Shown here: positions 15,512 through 22,154 of the stretch, piece by piece
Numbering within the stretch: the stretch's first letter is position 1
Layout of the letters: each line of letters opens with the position of its first letter
NCBI GenBank assembly: GCA_964633205.1
Contig: CAZWFN010000095.1
Location: 1-24,325 of the forward strand
DNA: 24,325 bases
Direction of reading: 5' to 3'
From: CAYVQE01 sp964633205
GTDB taxonomy: Bacteria; Myxococcota; B64-G9
The notes under the pieces: generated by a model
The model's database searches: none
What the model was told of the DNA's origin: nothing
Seen by the model: the letters and a program-made list of their open reading frames with translations, nothing else
Position numbers and translations under genes: made by a program

Positions 15512-16146
15512 TCGGCCCCCTCCTGCTGCTCCTGCCGGCAAGCTTCGGCCGACAGCTGCTGCACCAGGCGGAAGGCGCTGGTCTCCATCTCCAGCACCAA
15601 TCCAGCGATACGCGAGCGAAAGTAGCGGTACATGGCATAGGCCGGGATGGCGATGATCAGACCGGTGGCGGTGGTGATCAGCGCCTGCCACACACCGGCA
15701 GCCACCACGCTGGGGTTGCCGACCACCTTCAGCTGCTCCACGTCGCGGAACGACTCGATCAGACCCAGCACGGTGCCCAGCAGACCCATCAAGGGTTCGA
15801 GCGCGGCGATGGCGCCCAGCGCGCCGACCCAGCGCGACAGCCCGGAGGCTTCCTGGCGGCCGGCCAGCTCGAGCGCCTCGGTCACTTCGGCCCGCGGCCG
15901 GTCGGCTTGCTGCAGCCCGGCCGCCAGCACCCGGGCCACGTGGGTCTCGTTCTCGCGGCAGGCCGAAAGCGCTTCGGAGCACTTGTTCTCGGCCAGCATC
16001 CGGTCCATGCGCTCGAGGAAAGCCTCGGGAGCGACCCGCGAGCGCTGCAGGGCCCACAGGCGCTCGATGACGATGGTCAAGGCCAGCACCGACCCGAGCA
16101 GGATCGGCACCATCATGAATCCGCCGCGCATCAATGTGTCGACCAT
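15508..16146 (-). CDS. exbB: ExbB/TolQ/MotA-family proton channel protein
   Basis: This 212-residue protein has three membrane segments: about 11-30, 107-132 and 152-175. The family signatures are L-E-P-L-M-G-L-L-G-T-V-L-G-L-I (116-130) and W-Q-A-L-I-T-T-A-T-G-L-I-I-A-I-P-A-Y (153-170). It forms the proton-conducting inner-membrane complex with ExbD. The ATG at 16146 has GGGAGAG upstream, and a good promoter lies about 40-65 bases upstream. It is therefore the likely first gene of a transcript running through exbD, ftsB-like, GGDEF, PhoH and possibly further. Confidence 0.93.
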   Translation of the reverse strand: MVDTLMRGGFMMVPILLGSVLALTIVIERLWALQRSRVAPEAFLERMDRMLAENKCSEALSACRENETHVARVLAAGLQQADRPRAEVTEALELAGRQEASGLSRWVGALGAIAALEPLMGLLGTVLGLIESFRDVEQLKVVGNPSVVAAGVWQALITTATGLIIAIPAYAMYRYFRSRIAGLVLEMETSAFRLVQQLSAEACRQEQQEGAE

Positions 16147-16183
16147 GGTGCTCTCCCTCGTCCGAGCGACATTCGAAGCGGCG

Positions 16184-16211
16184 ATTCTAACACAATAACG
16201 CGGCGTGGCAA
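16184..16211 (-). promoter_or_regulatory. Predicted sigma70 promoter for the exbB operon
   Basis: On the minus strand, TTGCCA (16211-16206) and TAGAAT (16189-16184) are 16 bases apart, inside the 81-base gap between the TlpA-like stop and the exbB start. The spacer is locally AT-rich in an otherwise GC-rich context. Transcription would start near 16177 and give a leader of about 30 bases. Confidence 0.6.
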
Positions 16212-16227
16212 CACGAACGGGCCGGCA

Positions 16228-16791
16228 CTAGAGCAGCTGGCGCACCAGCCGCTCGAGCCGCTCGACCGGCACCAGGCCGACGAACACCCGCACCAGCCGT
16301 CCCCGGCGGTCGAACACCATCAGTGTGGGCACGGCCTGCAGCGGTCCGAAGGGCGACTCGCCTTCGCGGATGGCCTCGGTGGCCAGGGCCACCGGGTACG
16401 GGATCTGCATCCCGGTTGCGTAACCGGCTACCACCTGGCGGCCCAGCTCGTCGAGCGCCACGCCCACCACGGCCAGGCCCTCGTCGGCGTACTTGCCCTG
16501 CAGCACCGCGTAGCTGCGGATGGCCACCACCGAGGGCTGGGCCCAGGTGGCGAAGAAGTCGAGCAGCAGCACCCGGCCCCGGTAGTCGGCCAAGGCGATG
16601 GTGCCGCCGTCGAGCGCTGGCAGCTTCTGGGCATACAACGCCGCGGGCGCCGGTGGGTCGACCGGGCCGGGCCGTTCGATCGCAGCACCGGCGCAGCCGG
16701 CCAGCACCAGACCGATCAGCCCGACGATCGAACTCAGGCCGGTCGTCCGGAGCGATTTAAAGCGGGTCCGCCTCGGTCCAGACGTAGACAT
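16228..16791 (-). CDS. TlpA/thioredoxin-fold lipoprotein lacking redox cysteines
   Basis: This 187-residue lipoprotein has the lipobox L-V-L-A-G-C, with Cys33 as the lipidation site. The mature part follows the TlpA/AhpC-TSA fold: L-P-A-L-D-G-G-T-I-A-L-A-D-Y-R-G-R-V-L-L-L-D-F-F-A-T-W, then a cis-Pro segment V-P-T at 154-156 and V-F-D-R-R-G-R-L. At the place of W-C-x-x-C it reads W-A-Q-P-S (83-87), so both catalytic cysteines are gone and disulfide chemistry is unlikely. A binding or chaperone role is possible. Start: ATG at 16791, with GTG at 16794 directly before it; both use the GGAGGT upstream. The start lies inside the end of the DtxR-like gene (35-base overlap), implying coupling. Confidence 0.8.
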   Translation of the reverse strand: MSTSGPRRTRFKSLRTTGLSSIVGLIGLVLAGCAGAAIERPGPVDPPAPAALYAQKLPALDGGTIALADYRGRVLLLDFFATWAQPSVVAIRSYAVLQGKYADEGLAVVGVALDELGRQVVAGYATGMQIPYPVALATEAIREGESPFGPLQAVPTLMVFDRRGRLVRVFVGLVPVERLERLVRQLL

Positions 16792-17440
16792 CACCGGCCA
16801 CCTCCCGGTCGAGGGCGAACTCGCTCTGGTCGATCTGCACCACCAGCACCGGTGTGCGCTGGTGGATGCGCAGCTCGGTGCCCGGGGCGAACCCGAGCGA
16901 CAACAGCTGGTGCAATCGATCGTGATCGCCGGTGCGCAGGTAGGCCACCCGAACCGGCTGCTCCGAACAGGGCACCTCGCTCAGCGCGTGGATCGCCTGG
17001 CGCACCTCGGTCTGGCCGGCCTCGCAGTCGGGCCCCGGCGGGATCGGCTTGCCGTGGGGACACTCCTCGGGGTGGCCCAACAGGGTGCAGATGCCGGCGG
17101 TCACCTCGGGCACCACGGTATGCTCGAAGTCGCAGGCGATCTGCTCCGACTGCTCGACGCTCATGCCCAGCACGTCGACCAGCAGCCGTTCGGCCAGCCG
17201 GTGGCGGCGGATGATGGAGCGGGCCCGGGTCTCGCCGGCGGCGGTCAGCTCCACCTGCTCGTCCGCCAGGCGAACCAGTCCCCGTTGCTGCATCCGTTCC
17301 AGGGCATCGCGGCCCACCGCCACATGGGAGCGTGCCAGGCACTGTTCCACCGTGGCCAGTCCCTCCTCGCGGCAGGTCCAGATGGCCTCGAGCAGCTCGT
17401 CGACCACCCGTTCGTTCGCGTCCGTTTTTTCGGTGCTCAA
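16757..17440 (-). CDS. DtxR/IdeR-type iron-dependent repressor with FeoA-like C-terminal domain
   Basis: This 227-residue regulator has an N-terminal winged helix (about 10-75), a metal-binding dimerisation domain (about 76-140) and a FeoA/SH3-like domain (about 160-225). Metal ligands line up with DtxR: His80 and Glu84 in R-R-H-R-L-A-E-R-L-L, then Cys103, Glu106 and His107 in A-C-D-F-E-H. H-G-K-P-I-P follows at 129-134. A cysteine at 103 is the iron-type residue; MntR proteins have Glu there. It likely senses Fe(II) and represses iron uptake genes. The start is TTG at 17440, overlapping the feoB stop (TTGA) and preceded by GGGGGTGA. Overlap with feoB upstream and the TlpA-like gene downstream suggests one transcript and autoregulation. 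Confidence 0.85.
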   Translation of the reverse strand: MSTEKTDANERVVDELLEAIWTCREEGLATVEQCLARSHVAVGRDALERMQQRGLVRLADEQVELTAAGETRARSIIRRHRLAERLLVDVLGMSVEQSEQIACDFEHTVVPEVTAGICTLLGHPEECPHGKPIPPGPDCEAGQTEVRQAIHALSEVPCSEQPVRVAYLRTGDHDRLHQLLSLGFAPGTELRIHQRTPVLVVQIDQSEFALDREVAGDVYVWTEADPL

Positions 17441-19470
17441 AACGTCACCCCCAGCGCGCGCAGCACCCAGTTGACCAGGGCGCCGAACACCAGCGAGTAG
17501 GTCATGACGAAGACCAGAATGGCGCTGCCGGCGACCAGACCGCGCTCTTTGAACATCACCAGCAGGGTGTTGACGCAGGGGATCATCAGCGTCATCACCA
17601 GCAGGGTGACCACCGCCTGCACCCCGTCGTAGGCGCCGCCCATGGCCTGCTGGACCAGCAGGGCGGCCCCGGCCTCGCGGCGGACGAAGGACATCAGGAA
17701 GACATCGGCGCTCTCGGGCGGCAGCCCCACGAAGCGCACCAACACCGGGCGCGTCAGGTCGCGCAGGTCGTCGATCAGGCCGAGCTGGTCGAGGCCGTAG
17801 AGCACCAGCGTGCCGAGCACGAAGTACGGGATGGCCTCGCGCAAAAACCAGTAGAGCCGATGGCCGGTCTTGGTCAAGGTATTGCGCAACCGCGGGGCGC
17901 GCAGCGGCGGCAGCTCGAGCAAGAAGTCCGGCCGCCGGCCGGGCAGGATGCGGTTGGCCAGCCAACCCACCAGCCCGAACTGGAAGAAAACCAGCCCGAA
18001 GGTCAGCAGGGTGGCCCCGATGCCGAGCCGGCCCAACAACACCATCATCACGCCCAGCAGCGGAGCGCAGGGGGCGGCCAGCACCAGCAACAAGGTGGCG
18101 ATCAGGCGCTGCTTGCGGCTGTCGAGCATGCGGGTGGTCAGCACCGCCATGGTCACGCAGGAAAAACCCATCACCAGCGGCACCAGGCCCTTGCCGGTCA
18201 GCCCGATACGCCGCAGCGCCCGGTCGAGCAGCAACGACATACGCGGCAGGTAGCCCGAGTCCTCCAACATCGCGAAGGCCAGGAAGAACGTCGCCAGCAC
18301 CGGCAACACGATGCCCACCGGCAGCACCACGCCGACGGTGATCAGACCAAAGGGTCCGATCAACAGCTCGCGCAGCCAGGTGGCGGGAATCCGCTCCACC
18401 AGCCCCTCGAGCCAGGGCAGCAACCACTCACCGAACAGCTGGCCCTCCAGCAGATCGACCAGCACGGTGGCCCCGAGCCAGCCGACGAACAGGTAGACCA
18501 GCGCCAGCATCAGCAGCGCCAGGGCGATGCCGGACACCGGCCGGCGGGACCAGACGGCCAGCCGGTCGGCGAAGCGGGTGCGCGCCGGCGGGGTCAGCCG
18601 CACCACCGACCGGGCGGCCGACTCGGCCTGGACGTGCTCGGCCTCGGTCAGGGCGATGTCGGGCTGCAGCGTCGAGGCGCCCCGGCTCTGCTTGAGCGCC
18701 TCGATGATCGCCTGGGCCACGTCGCTGTCCACGTGGTCATCGAGCACATCGTGGGCCCGCGGCAGATCGGCCAACAGCTGGTAGGTCAGGCCGGGAGCCG
18801 AGACCGGGCTGTCGGCCAGCAGCTCGCGGATGCGTTCGGCCGCCGGCCGCAGCGGCTCGGGCAGCTCGAGCCGCAAGCGGATCGGACGCGCGTCGTCCAG
18901 GCTGCGGCGCAGCTGGCCCAGGCCGCGGCCCTCGACTGCCACGGTGGACACCACCGGCACGCCCAGCAGGGCGCTGAGCGCTTCGGCATCGACCTCCACC
19001 CCGCGCTGCAGCGCCTCGTCGCTCATGTTCAGCGCCACCACCACCGGCAGCTCCGTCTCGGCCAGCTGCAGGGCCAGGGCCAGACCGCGGCGCGGGTTCT
19101 TGGCATCCATCACCAGCACCACGCCGCCGACCCGGTGGCGGACCAGCAGATCGCGCACCACGAAGGCGTCCTCGGAGCGGTCCTGCAGCGAATGGACGCC
19201 CGGGGCATCGACCAGCCGGGTGAAACGCTCGCCGGGCAGCTTGGCGCGCGACAGCTGCACCCCGGTGCCCGGGTAGTCGACCTGTTGCTGCTCGCGGCCC
19301 ACCAGCCAGGAGAATACGGTGGTCTTGCCCACCTTGAGATGCCCCACCAGCAGCAGCGACTCCGGGCCGAAACGGTGGTGCAGGCGCCGATTCCAACCGC
19401 GGCGCCGCCGGCGGCGGCCGCCGCGGCGGGGTCCGGAGCGCTGGCCGTGTCGGTGTCCCTGCCCAGGCAT
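17437..19470 (-). CDS. feoB: FeoB ferrous iron transporter
   Basis: This 677-residue protein has a GTP-binding domain followed by the FeoB membrane domain. G-protein motifs: G1 G-H-L-K-V-G-K-T (43-50), a D-Y-P-G-T-G loop (65-70), G3 D-A-P-G-V (88-92) and G4 N-M-S-D (148-151). The membrane part has two Gate-like repeats, with G-F-S-C-V-T-M-A-V-L-T-T-R and later P-C-V-N-T-L-L-V-M-F-K-E-R-G. An unusual Arg/Gly/His-rich extension of about 35 residues precedes the G domain. The start at ATG 19470 has no clear ribosome binding site, and a later start is possible. There is no separate feoA gene; a FeoA-like domain occurs in the overlapping regulator. I see no convincing Fur or DtxR box upstream. Confidence 0.92.
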   Translation of the reverse strand: MPGQGHRHGQRSGPRRGGRRRRRRGWNRRLHHRFGPESLLLVGHLKVGKTTVFSWLVGREQQQVDYPGTGVQLSRAKLPGERFTRLVDAPGVHSLQDRSEDAFVVRDLLVRHRVGGVVLVMDAKNPRRGLALALQLAETELPVVVALNMSDEALQRGVEVDAEALSALLGVPVVSTVAVEGRGLGQLRRSLDDARPIRLRLELPEPLRPAAERIRELLADSPVSAPGLTYQLLADLPRAHDVLDDHVDSDVAQAIIEALKQSRGASTLQPDIALTEAEHVQAESAARSVVRLTPPARTRFADRLAVWSRRPVSGIALALLMLALVYLFVGWLGATVLVDLLEGQLFGEWLLPWLEGLVERIPATWLRELLIGPFGLITVGVVLPVGIVLPVLATFFLAFAMLEDSGYLPRMSLLLDRALRRIGLTGKGLVPLVMGFSCVTMAVLTTRMLDSRKQRLIATLLLVLAAPCAPLLGVMMVLLGRLGIGATLLTFGLVFFQFGLVGWLANRILPGRRPDFLLELPPLRAPRLRNTLTKTGHRLYWFLREAIPYFVLGTLVLYGLDQLGLIDDLRDLTRPVLVRFVGLPPESADVFLMSFVRREAGAALLVQQAMGGAYDGVQAVVTLLVMTLMIPCVNTLLVMFKERGLVAGSAILVFVMTYSLVFGALVNWVLRALGVTF

Positions 19471-19577
19471 CACGTCAGCATGAATGGATCGCGGCGGACC
19501 CGGAGTCAAGCATTTGCCACCCAAAACCGAATGCTGCTCCGGGCCGGTGCCGCTTTGCCGAGAAGACGGGCTCGGGC

Positions 19578-20342
19578 TCAGTTCGCCTCCCCGGCCGCAG
19601 TGAAGCACAGCCGGCCGAAAGCGTCCAGGTCATGGAAATCGCCGCGGGTGGGCCGCCAGGAGCTGGCCTCGTCGCCGGAGCGCGATTTGTCGAGGCGGAA
19701 GAAGTTGGCCCGCCAGCAATCGCCGGCTCGCGGCGGCCGGCGGCCGCGGCCGACGAGCTGATCGAAGGGCAGCACCAGCTCCACACTCCAGCCGCGATCG
19801 CGGTCACCGGGTCGGTTCAGGCTGCCGTCCACCCAGGTGGCCACCCGGCTGGCCGGGTCGAAACCGAGGTCCATTCCCTGGCGCCGGGCCTGGAAGCTGG
19901 CGTCGAAGCGGGTACCGGCCGGCGACACCTCGAGCTCGACGTAGTCGCGCCGGTCGCCGTCCGGATCGAGGAAGACCTCGACGGCTTCGTGCAGGTAGAG
20001 CGGATCGTCGCGCTTGCGGTAGGGGTCGGAGATGTCGTCATCGCGGCACTCGAAGCCGAGCACCAAGGCCTCGGCGGTCCAGGCCGCCGACACCCGGGTC
20101 GGTTGCCGGGCCGGCGCCCGGCCATCGCTGCGCCGCAACACGCATCGAGCCGCCGTCTGCCAGACCGCCTCATCCAGTCGGCCATCCACGGTGGGAGTCC
20201 GTGTCCAGCGGGGCAGGTTCAGGGCATCGGTCGCCGACTCTCCTGGACCGGCCCCATCGGAGCAGTCGAGGCAAGCGCTGGTCGCGCCGAGCAACAGCAA
20301 CAGCCACAGCCCGAGCAGAAGCGACCGGCTCCGGTTCCGCAG
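19578..20342 (-). CDS. CBM9-like (DOMON-type) lipoprotein, probable CTG start
   Basis: This protein of about 254 residues has a lipoprotein signal: R-N-R-S-R-S, a Leu-rich core, then A-T-S-A-C with Cys24. It is followed by a CBM9-like beta-sandwich. Domain features are T-V-D-G-R-L-D-E-A-V-W (51-61), E-A-L-V-L-G-F-E-C-R-D-D-D, H-E-A-V-E-V-F-L-D-P-D-G-D (118-130), Y-V-E-L-E-V-S-P-A-G-T-R-F-D, W-S-V-E-L-V-L-P-F and a C-terminal A-F-G-R-L-C-F. Such domains bind carbohydrates or heme-like ligands; the ligand is unknown. No ATG, GTG or TTG lies in frame between the structured RNA and the signal peptide. A CTG at 20342, seven bases after AAGGT, is the best start. In-frame ATGs at 20471 and 20528 fall inside the RNA block and would add an unrelated sequence. 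Confidence 0.75.
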   Translation of the reverse strand: MRNRSRSLLLGLWLLLLLGATSACLDCSDGAGPGESATDALNLPRWTRTPTVDGRLDEAVWQTAARCVLRRSDGRAPARQPTRVSAAWTAEALVLGFECRDDDISDPYRKRDDPLYLHEAVEVFLDPDGDRRDYVELEVSPAGTRFDASFQARRQGMDLGFDPASRVATWVDGSLNRPGDRDRGWSVELVLPFDQLVGRGRRPPRAGDCWRANFFRLDKSRSGDEASSWRPTRGDFHDLDAFGRLCFTAAGEAN

Positions 20343-20373
20343 TCGATTTACCTTTTGATTTCGGCAGGAGATT

Positions 20374-20438
20374 AAAGAAAAAGGGCGATGCGAGTTGAAC
20401 AGGTCCGCTGTCCCCTTCAGAGCTTCAGGCCTTCGCCC
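20374..20438 (-). terminator. Predicted intrinsic terminator of the structured RNA
   Basis: On the minus strand the stem half ending in TCGCCC (20388-20383) is followed immediately by TTTTTCTTT (20382-20374). Locally TCGCCC can pair with GGGCGA at 20438-20433; in the full molecule it pairs with the 5' arm at 21397-21385. Either pairing places a stem directly before the U-run. Confidence 0.5.
20383..20395. repeat. Terminal inverted repeat, left arm
   Basis: GGGCGATGCGAGT at 20383-20395 pairs perfectly over 13 bases with 21385-21397. No target-site duplication flanks the pair (A-rich sequence outside the left arm, AGTTACC outside the right). This favours an RNA closing stem over transposon ends. 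Confidence 0.75.
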
Positions 20439-21384
20439 GGCCGGCACGCTTCCATCGCTGGAAGCGCCCATCCTCTCTTGGGGTTTTGCTCCCTCTCGGA
20501 GTATCTGAAGCGACGCTATTTCGCGCATTGGTTACGAAATCCCTCTTCGTCCTTCACCCGTGATTCGGAAGCCGGGCTGGAACTTGAGGTTTTCGCGCCG
20601 CTTCTCGTCTGCCGGTCTTTCTTCCGGCAGCGTACCTCCCTCAGGGTTGCAATCCCCTTCAGAGTATCACCGGGCGTGCCCGCCAGACCCTCCAAACCTC
20701 GGGTCCGGCCGCTCTCATGGGGTTCGCTCCCCTTCGGCGCATGCGGCAGTCTGGAGCCCACTTCACCCGGGCTTACCTCACCCGGTACGTTGCGCTCTCA
20801 GGTTTTCTCAACCTCTCAGCGCTTTGCTTCTCCAGACGCCTTCCGGCCTTGTTTCATGCCGGTAACGCCCATGGGGTTCCGCCCTTCAGAGCTTTCCCCC
20901 CGCTTCCAGCCGAGGACACCCTCTCGGGGCCTCATGCCCTCCTGCCGTTGACCGCCGCGGAACGGCTCGACTCCAGGGCCTTGGGCCAGACGCGGATCCG
21001 TTGTCGTCGCGACCGTATTTCAGGTGACGCAACGACCCGCTGCTCTCCTGGGCTTTCATCCCCTCCAGGGTCCCGCCTCTCCCGCGATGGGGCTCCAAAA
21101 GAGCCCCTCCTCTCCTGACCTTGTCTCGCAGCGATTCGCCGTCTCGCCACGGGATGGCCTCCAGAGTATTGCTCGGCGGGAGAGTTGGTCAGACTCTCTC
21201 GAGCCTGCCGACCCTCCTGGGGTTTGGCGCCTCTTCGCCGACTGCGCCCGCATTCGCATCGACCGTCCGAACGTGCCGCTGCCGACCCCTTCACCCCGTA
21301 AACGAAACTCCGGGATCGTCCTCGGCGGTCCTTTCGGTCGAGCGGGTCGCGGGCCGTCGGACGTGTCGGCGACGAACCCGAGCG

Positions 21385-21397
21385 ACTCGCATCGCCC
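21385..21397. repeat. Terminal inverted repeat, right arm
   Basis: ACTCGCATCGCCC at 21385-21397 is the exact reverse complement of 20383-20395. The arm starts about three bases inside the predicted RNA 5' end. It is interpreted as the 5' half of a long-range closing stem (P1). Confidence 0.75.
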
Positions 21398-21405
21398 AGT
21401 TACCG

Positions 21406-21444
21406 AGCATAGCAAATGCCCCGCGGCAGTCAAGCCCTTTTTTT
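21406..21444 (-). promoter_or_regulatory. Strong predicted promoter of the structured RNA
   Basis: On the minus strand TTGACT (21433-21428) and TATGCT (21411-21406) are 16 bases apart. A run of seven A (21444-21438) lies just upstream of the -35 box, where an UP element would sit. Transcription should begin near 21399-21400, two or three bases before the closing stem. Together these suggest high expression. Confidence 0.65.
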
Positions 21445-22154
21445 CGACGGAACCTTTACTTTTGCCATAAGTCCGCATGAAACGCAAGAAAATTTTTTTG
21501 GTTTTTTCCTTGTTGGCCGGCGGGCGCCGCGGGAAAGAAAGCGCGGGCCTCCTCGCAGAGACTTGGGGCGCTAAGAAAAATTGGTCCGACCGTCCTGTTT
21601 CCCTTGATTGTCAGGGCCATCCGTGTCCACGTGCTCTGATTCCGTTGGCGCCCAATGGAATGAGCAGCACCGTTTCTGTTCCACGTTCAGCTGCGTGGGC
21701 TTCAGACCACTGGCTTGCGCAAGGCGCTGCCATGCGCCGGATGCTGCGAAGGGAGTCTCTGATACCGTCTCTGCAAGGCGGCCTCGGGGCCTGACGACAC
21801 GCTCGGCCGCACCGCGCAAGCCCTTCGGGCGACCGTGCTGCTGCAGTCTGCGGCGGGCGCTTGCCATTTCCGGCTACCTCTTTTTTTCCGGCTGCTTGGG
21901 CTGGATGGCGACCTGTTTGCCGACCGGCGAATGGACATTGAGGTTGACTTCGGCCCGATTTCGGGGCAATTGATAAGATGTCGATCGGGTCCACTGCCAC
22001 GGGCGGGGGCCACGGTTGTTTGACAAGCACGCGGCGCGTCGACGAGGCCAGGCCTGGATCCATCGGGACCGGGACCGCTGAGCAGCGGCACAGATCCCCA
22101 GCATCCAGCGATTCAGCGCATCCGGGCTCCAGCCTCTGGACGGAGGGAGGACCG
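21445..22154. other. Intergenic region without a recognised gene
   Basis: About 710 bases between the RNA promoter and panD. It contains AT-rich runs (T-tracts near 21490-21510 and 21886-21893) unlike the neighbours. A hairpin at 21639-21661 has a 10-bp stem (one G-T pair) and a 3-base loop. A near-repeat of CTCTGATTCCGT (21635) occurs as CTCTGATACCGT around 21754. A frame from ATG 21477 begins M-K-R-K-K-I-F-L-V-F-S-L-L-A-G, signal-peptide-like, but has no ribosome binding site and continues without family likeness, so I do not call it. I could not match tmRNA, RNase P, SRP or 6S RNA cores. A TTGACT at 21944 lacks a good -10 partner. The panD promoter is presumably here but is not identified. 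Confidence 0.5.

Larger units (their letters stand above)
20374..21400 (-). ncRNA. Candidate large structured non-coding RNA (about 1.03 kb)
   Basis: No frame here gives a credible protein, yet the minus strand has all parts of an RNA gene. A near-consensus promoter ends at 21406. A 13-bp perfect pairing joins the ends (21397-21385 with 20395-20383), and UUUUUCUUU follows directly. Stable hairpins between include 7-bp stems at 21089-21107, 20609-20630 and 20447-20466, a 9-bp stem 21003-21011/21028-21036 (one wobble), and 5-bp stems at 20843-20862 and 20767-20785. Related units GGG(G)-loop-CCC(C), several with GNRA-like loop sequence, occur around 20481, 20644, 20719, 20874, 20925, 21051 and 21219. 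Size and architecture recall large ornate bacterial RNAs (GOLLD, ROOL, OLE as classes), but I cannot match it to any. An alternative is a very long 5' leader of the CBM9-like gene. Confidence 0.6.

Noticed and set aside
16228..16791. Thiol-disulfide oxidoreductase annotation for the TlpA-like protein
   Set aside because: Both active-site cysteines are replaced (W-A-Q-P-S), so a redox function is not supported.
19471..19577. Promoter and metal-repressor box for feoB
   Set aside because: A TTGACT at 19509-19504 is present, but no acceptable -10 box at 16-18 bases and no DtxR- or Fur-like palindrome is visible.
20470..21240. CRISPR array
   Set aside because: The units share only a hairpin pattern, with different sequence, length and spacing. 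There is no constant repeat and no cas gene.
20383..21397. MITE or other transposon-like element defined by the 13-bp inverted repeat
   Set aside because: No target-site duplication flanks the arms, no transposase remnant is seen, and promoter and U-run are placed exactly as for an RNA closing stem. Not fully excluded: multi-copy occurrence would reopen it.
20388..21480. Overlapping plus- and minus-strand open frames in the structured RNA block
   Set aside because: Several frames on both strands are open at once, composition is Ser/Arg/Pro/Gly-rich, ribosome binding sites are absent, and hairpins explain the sequence better.
21600..21890. 6S, tmRNA, SRP or RNase P RNA
   Set aside because: I looked for the conserved cores on both strands and did not find them; the pairings seen are local only.
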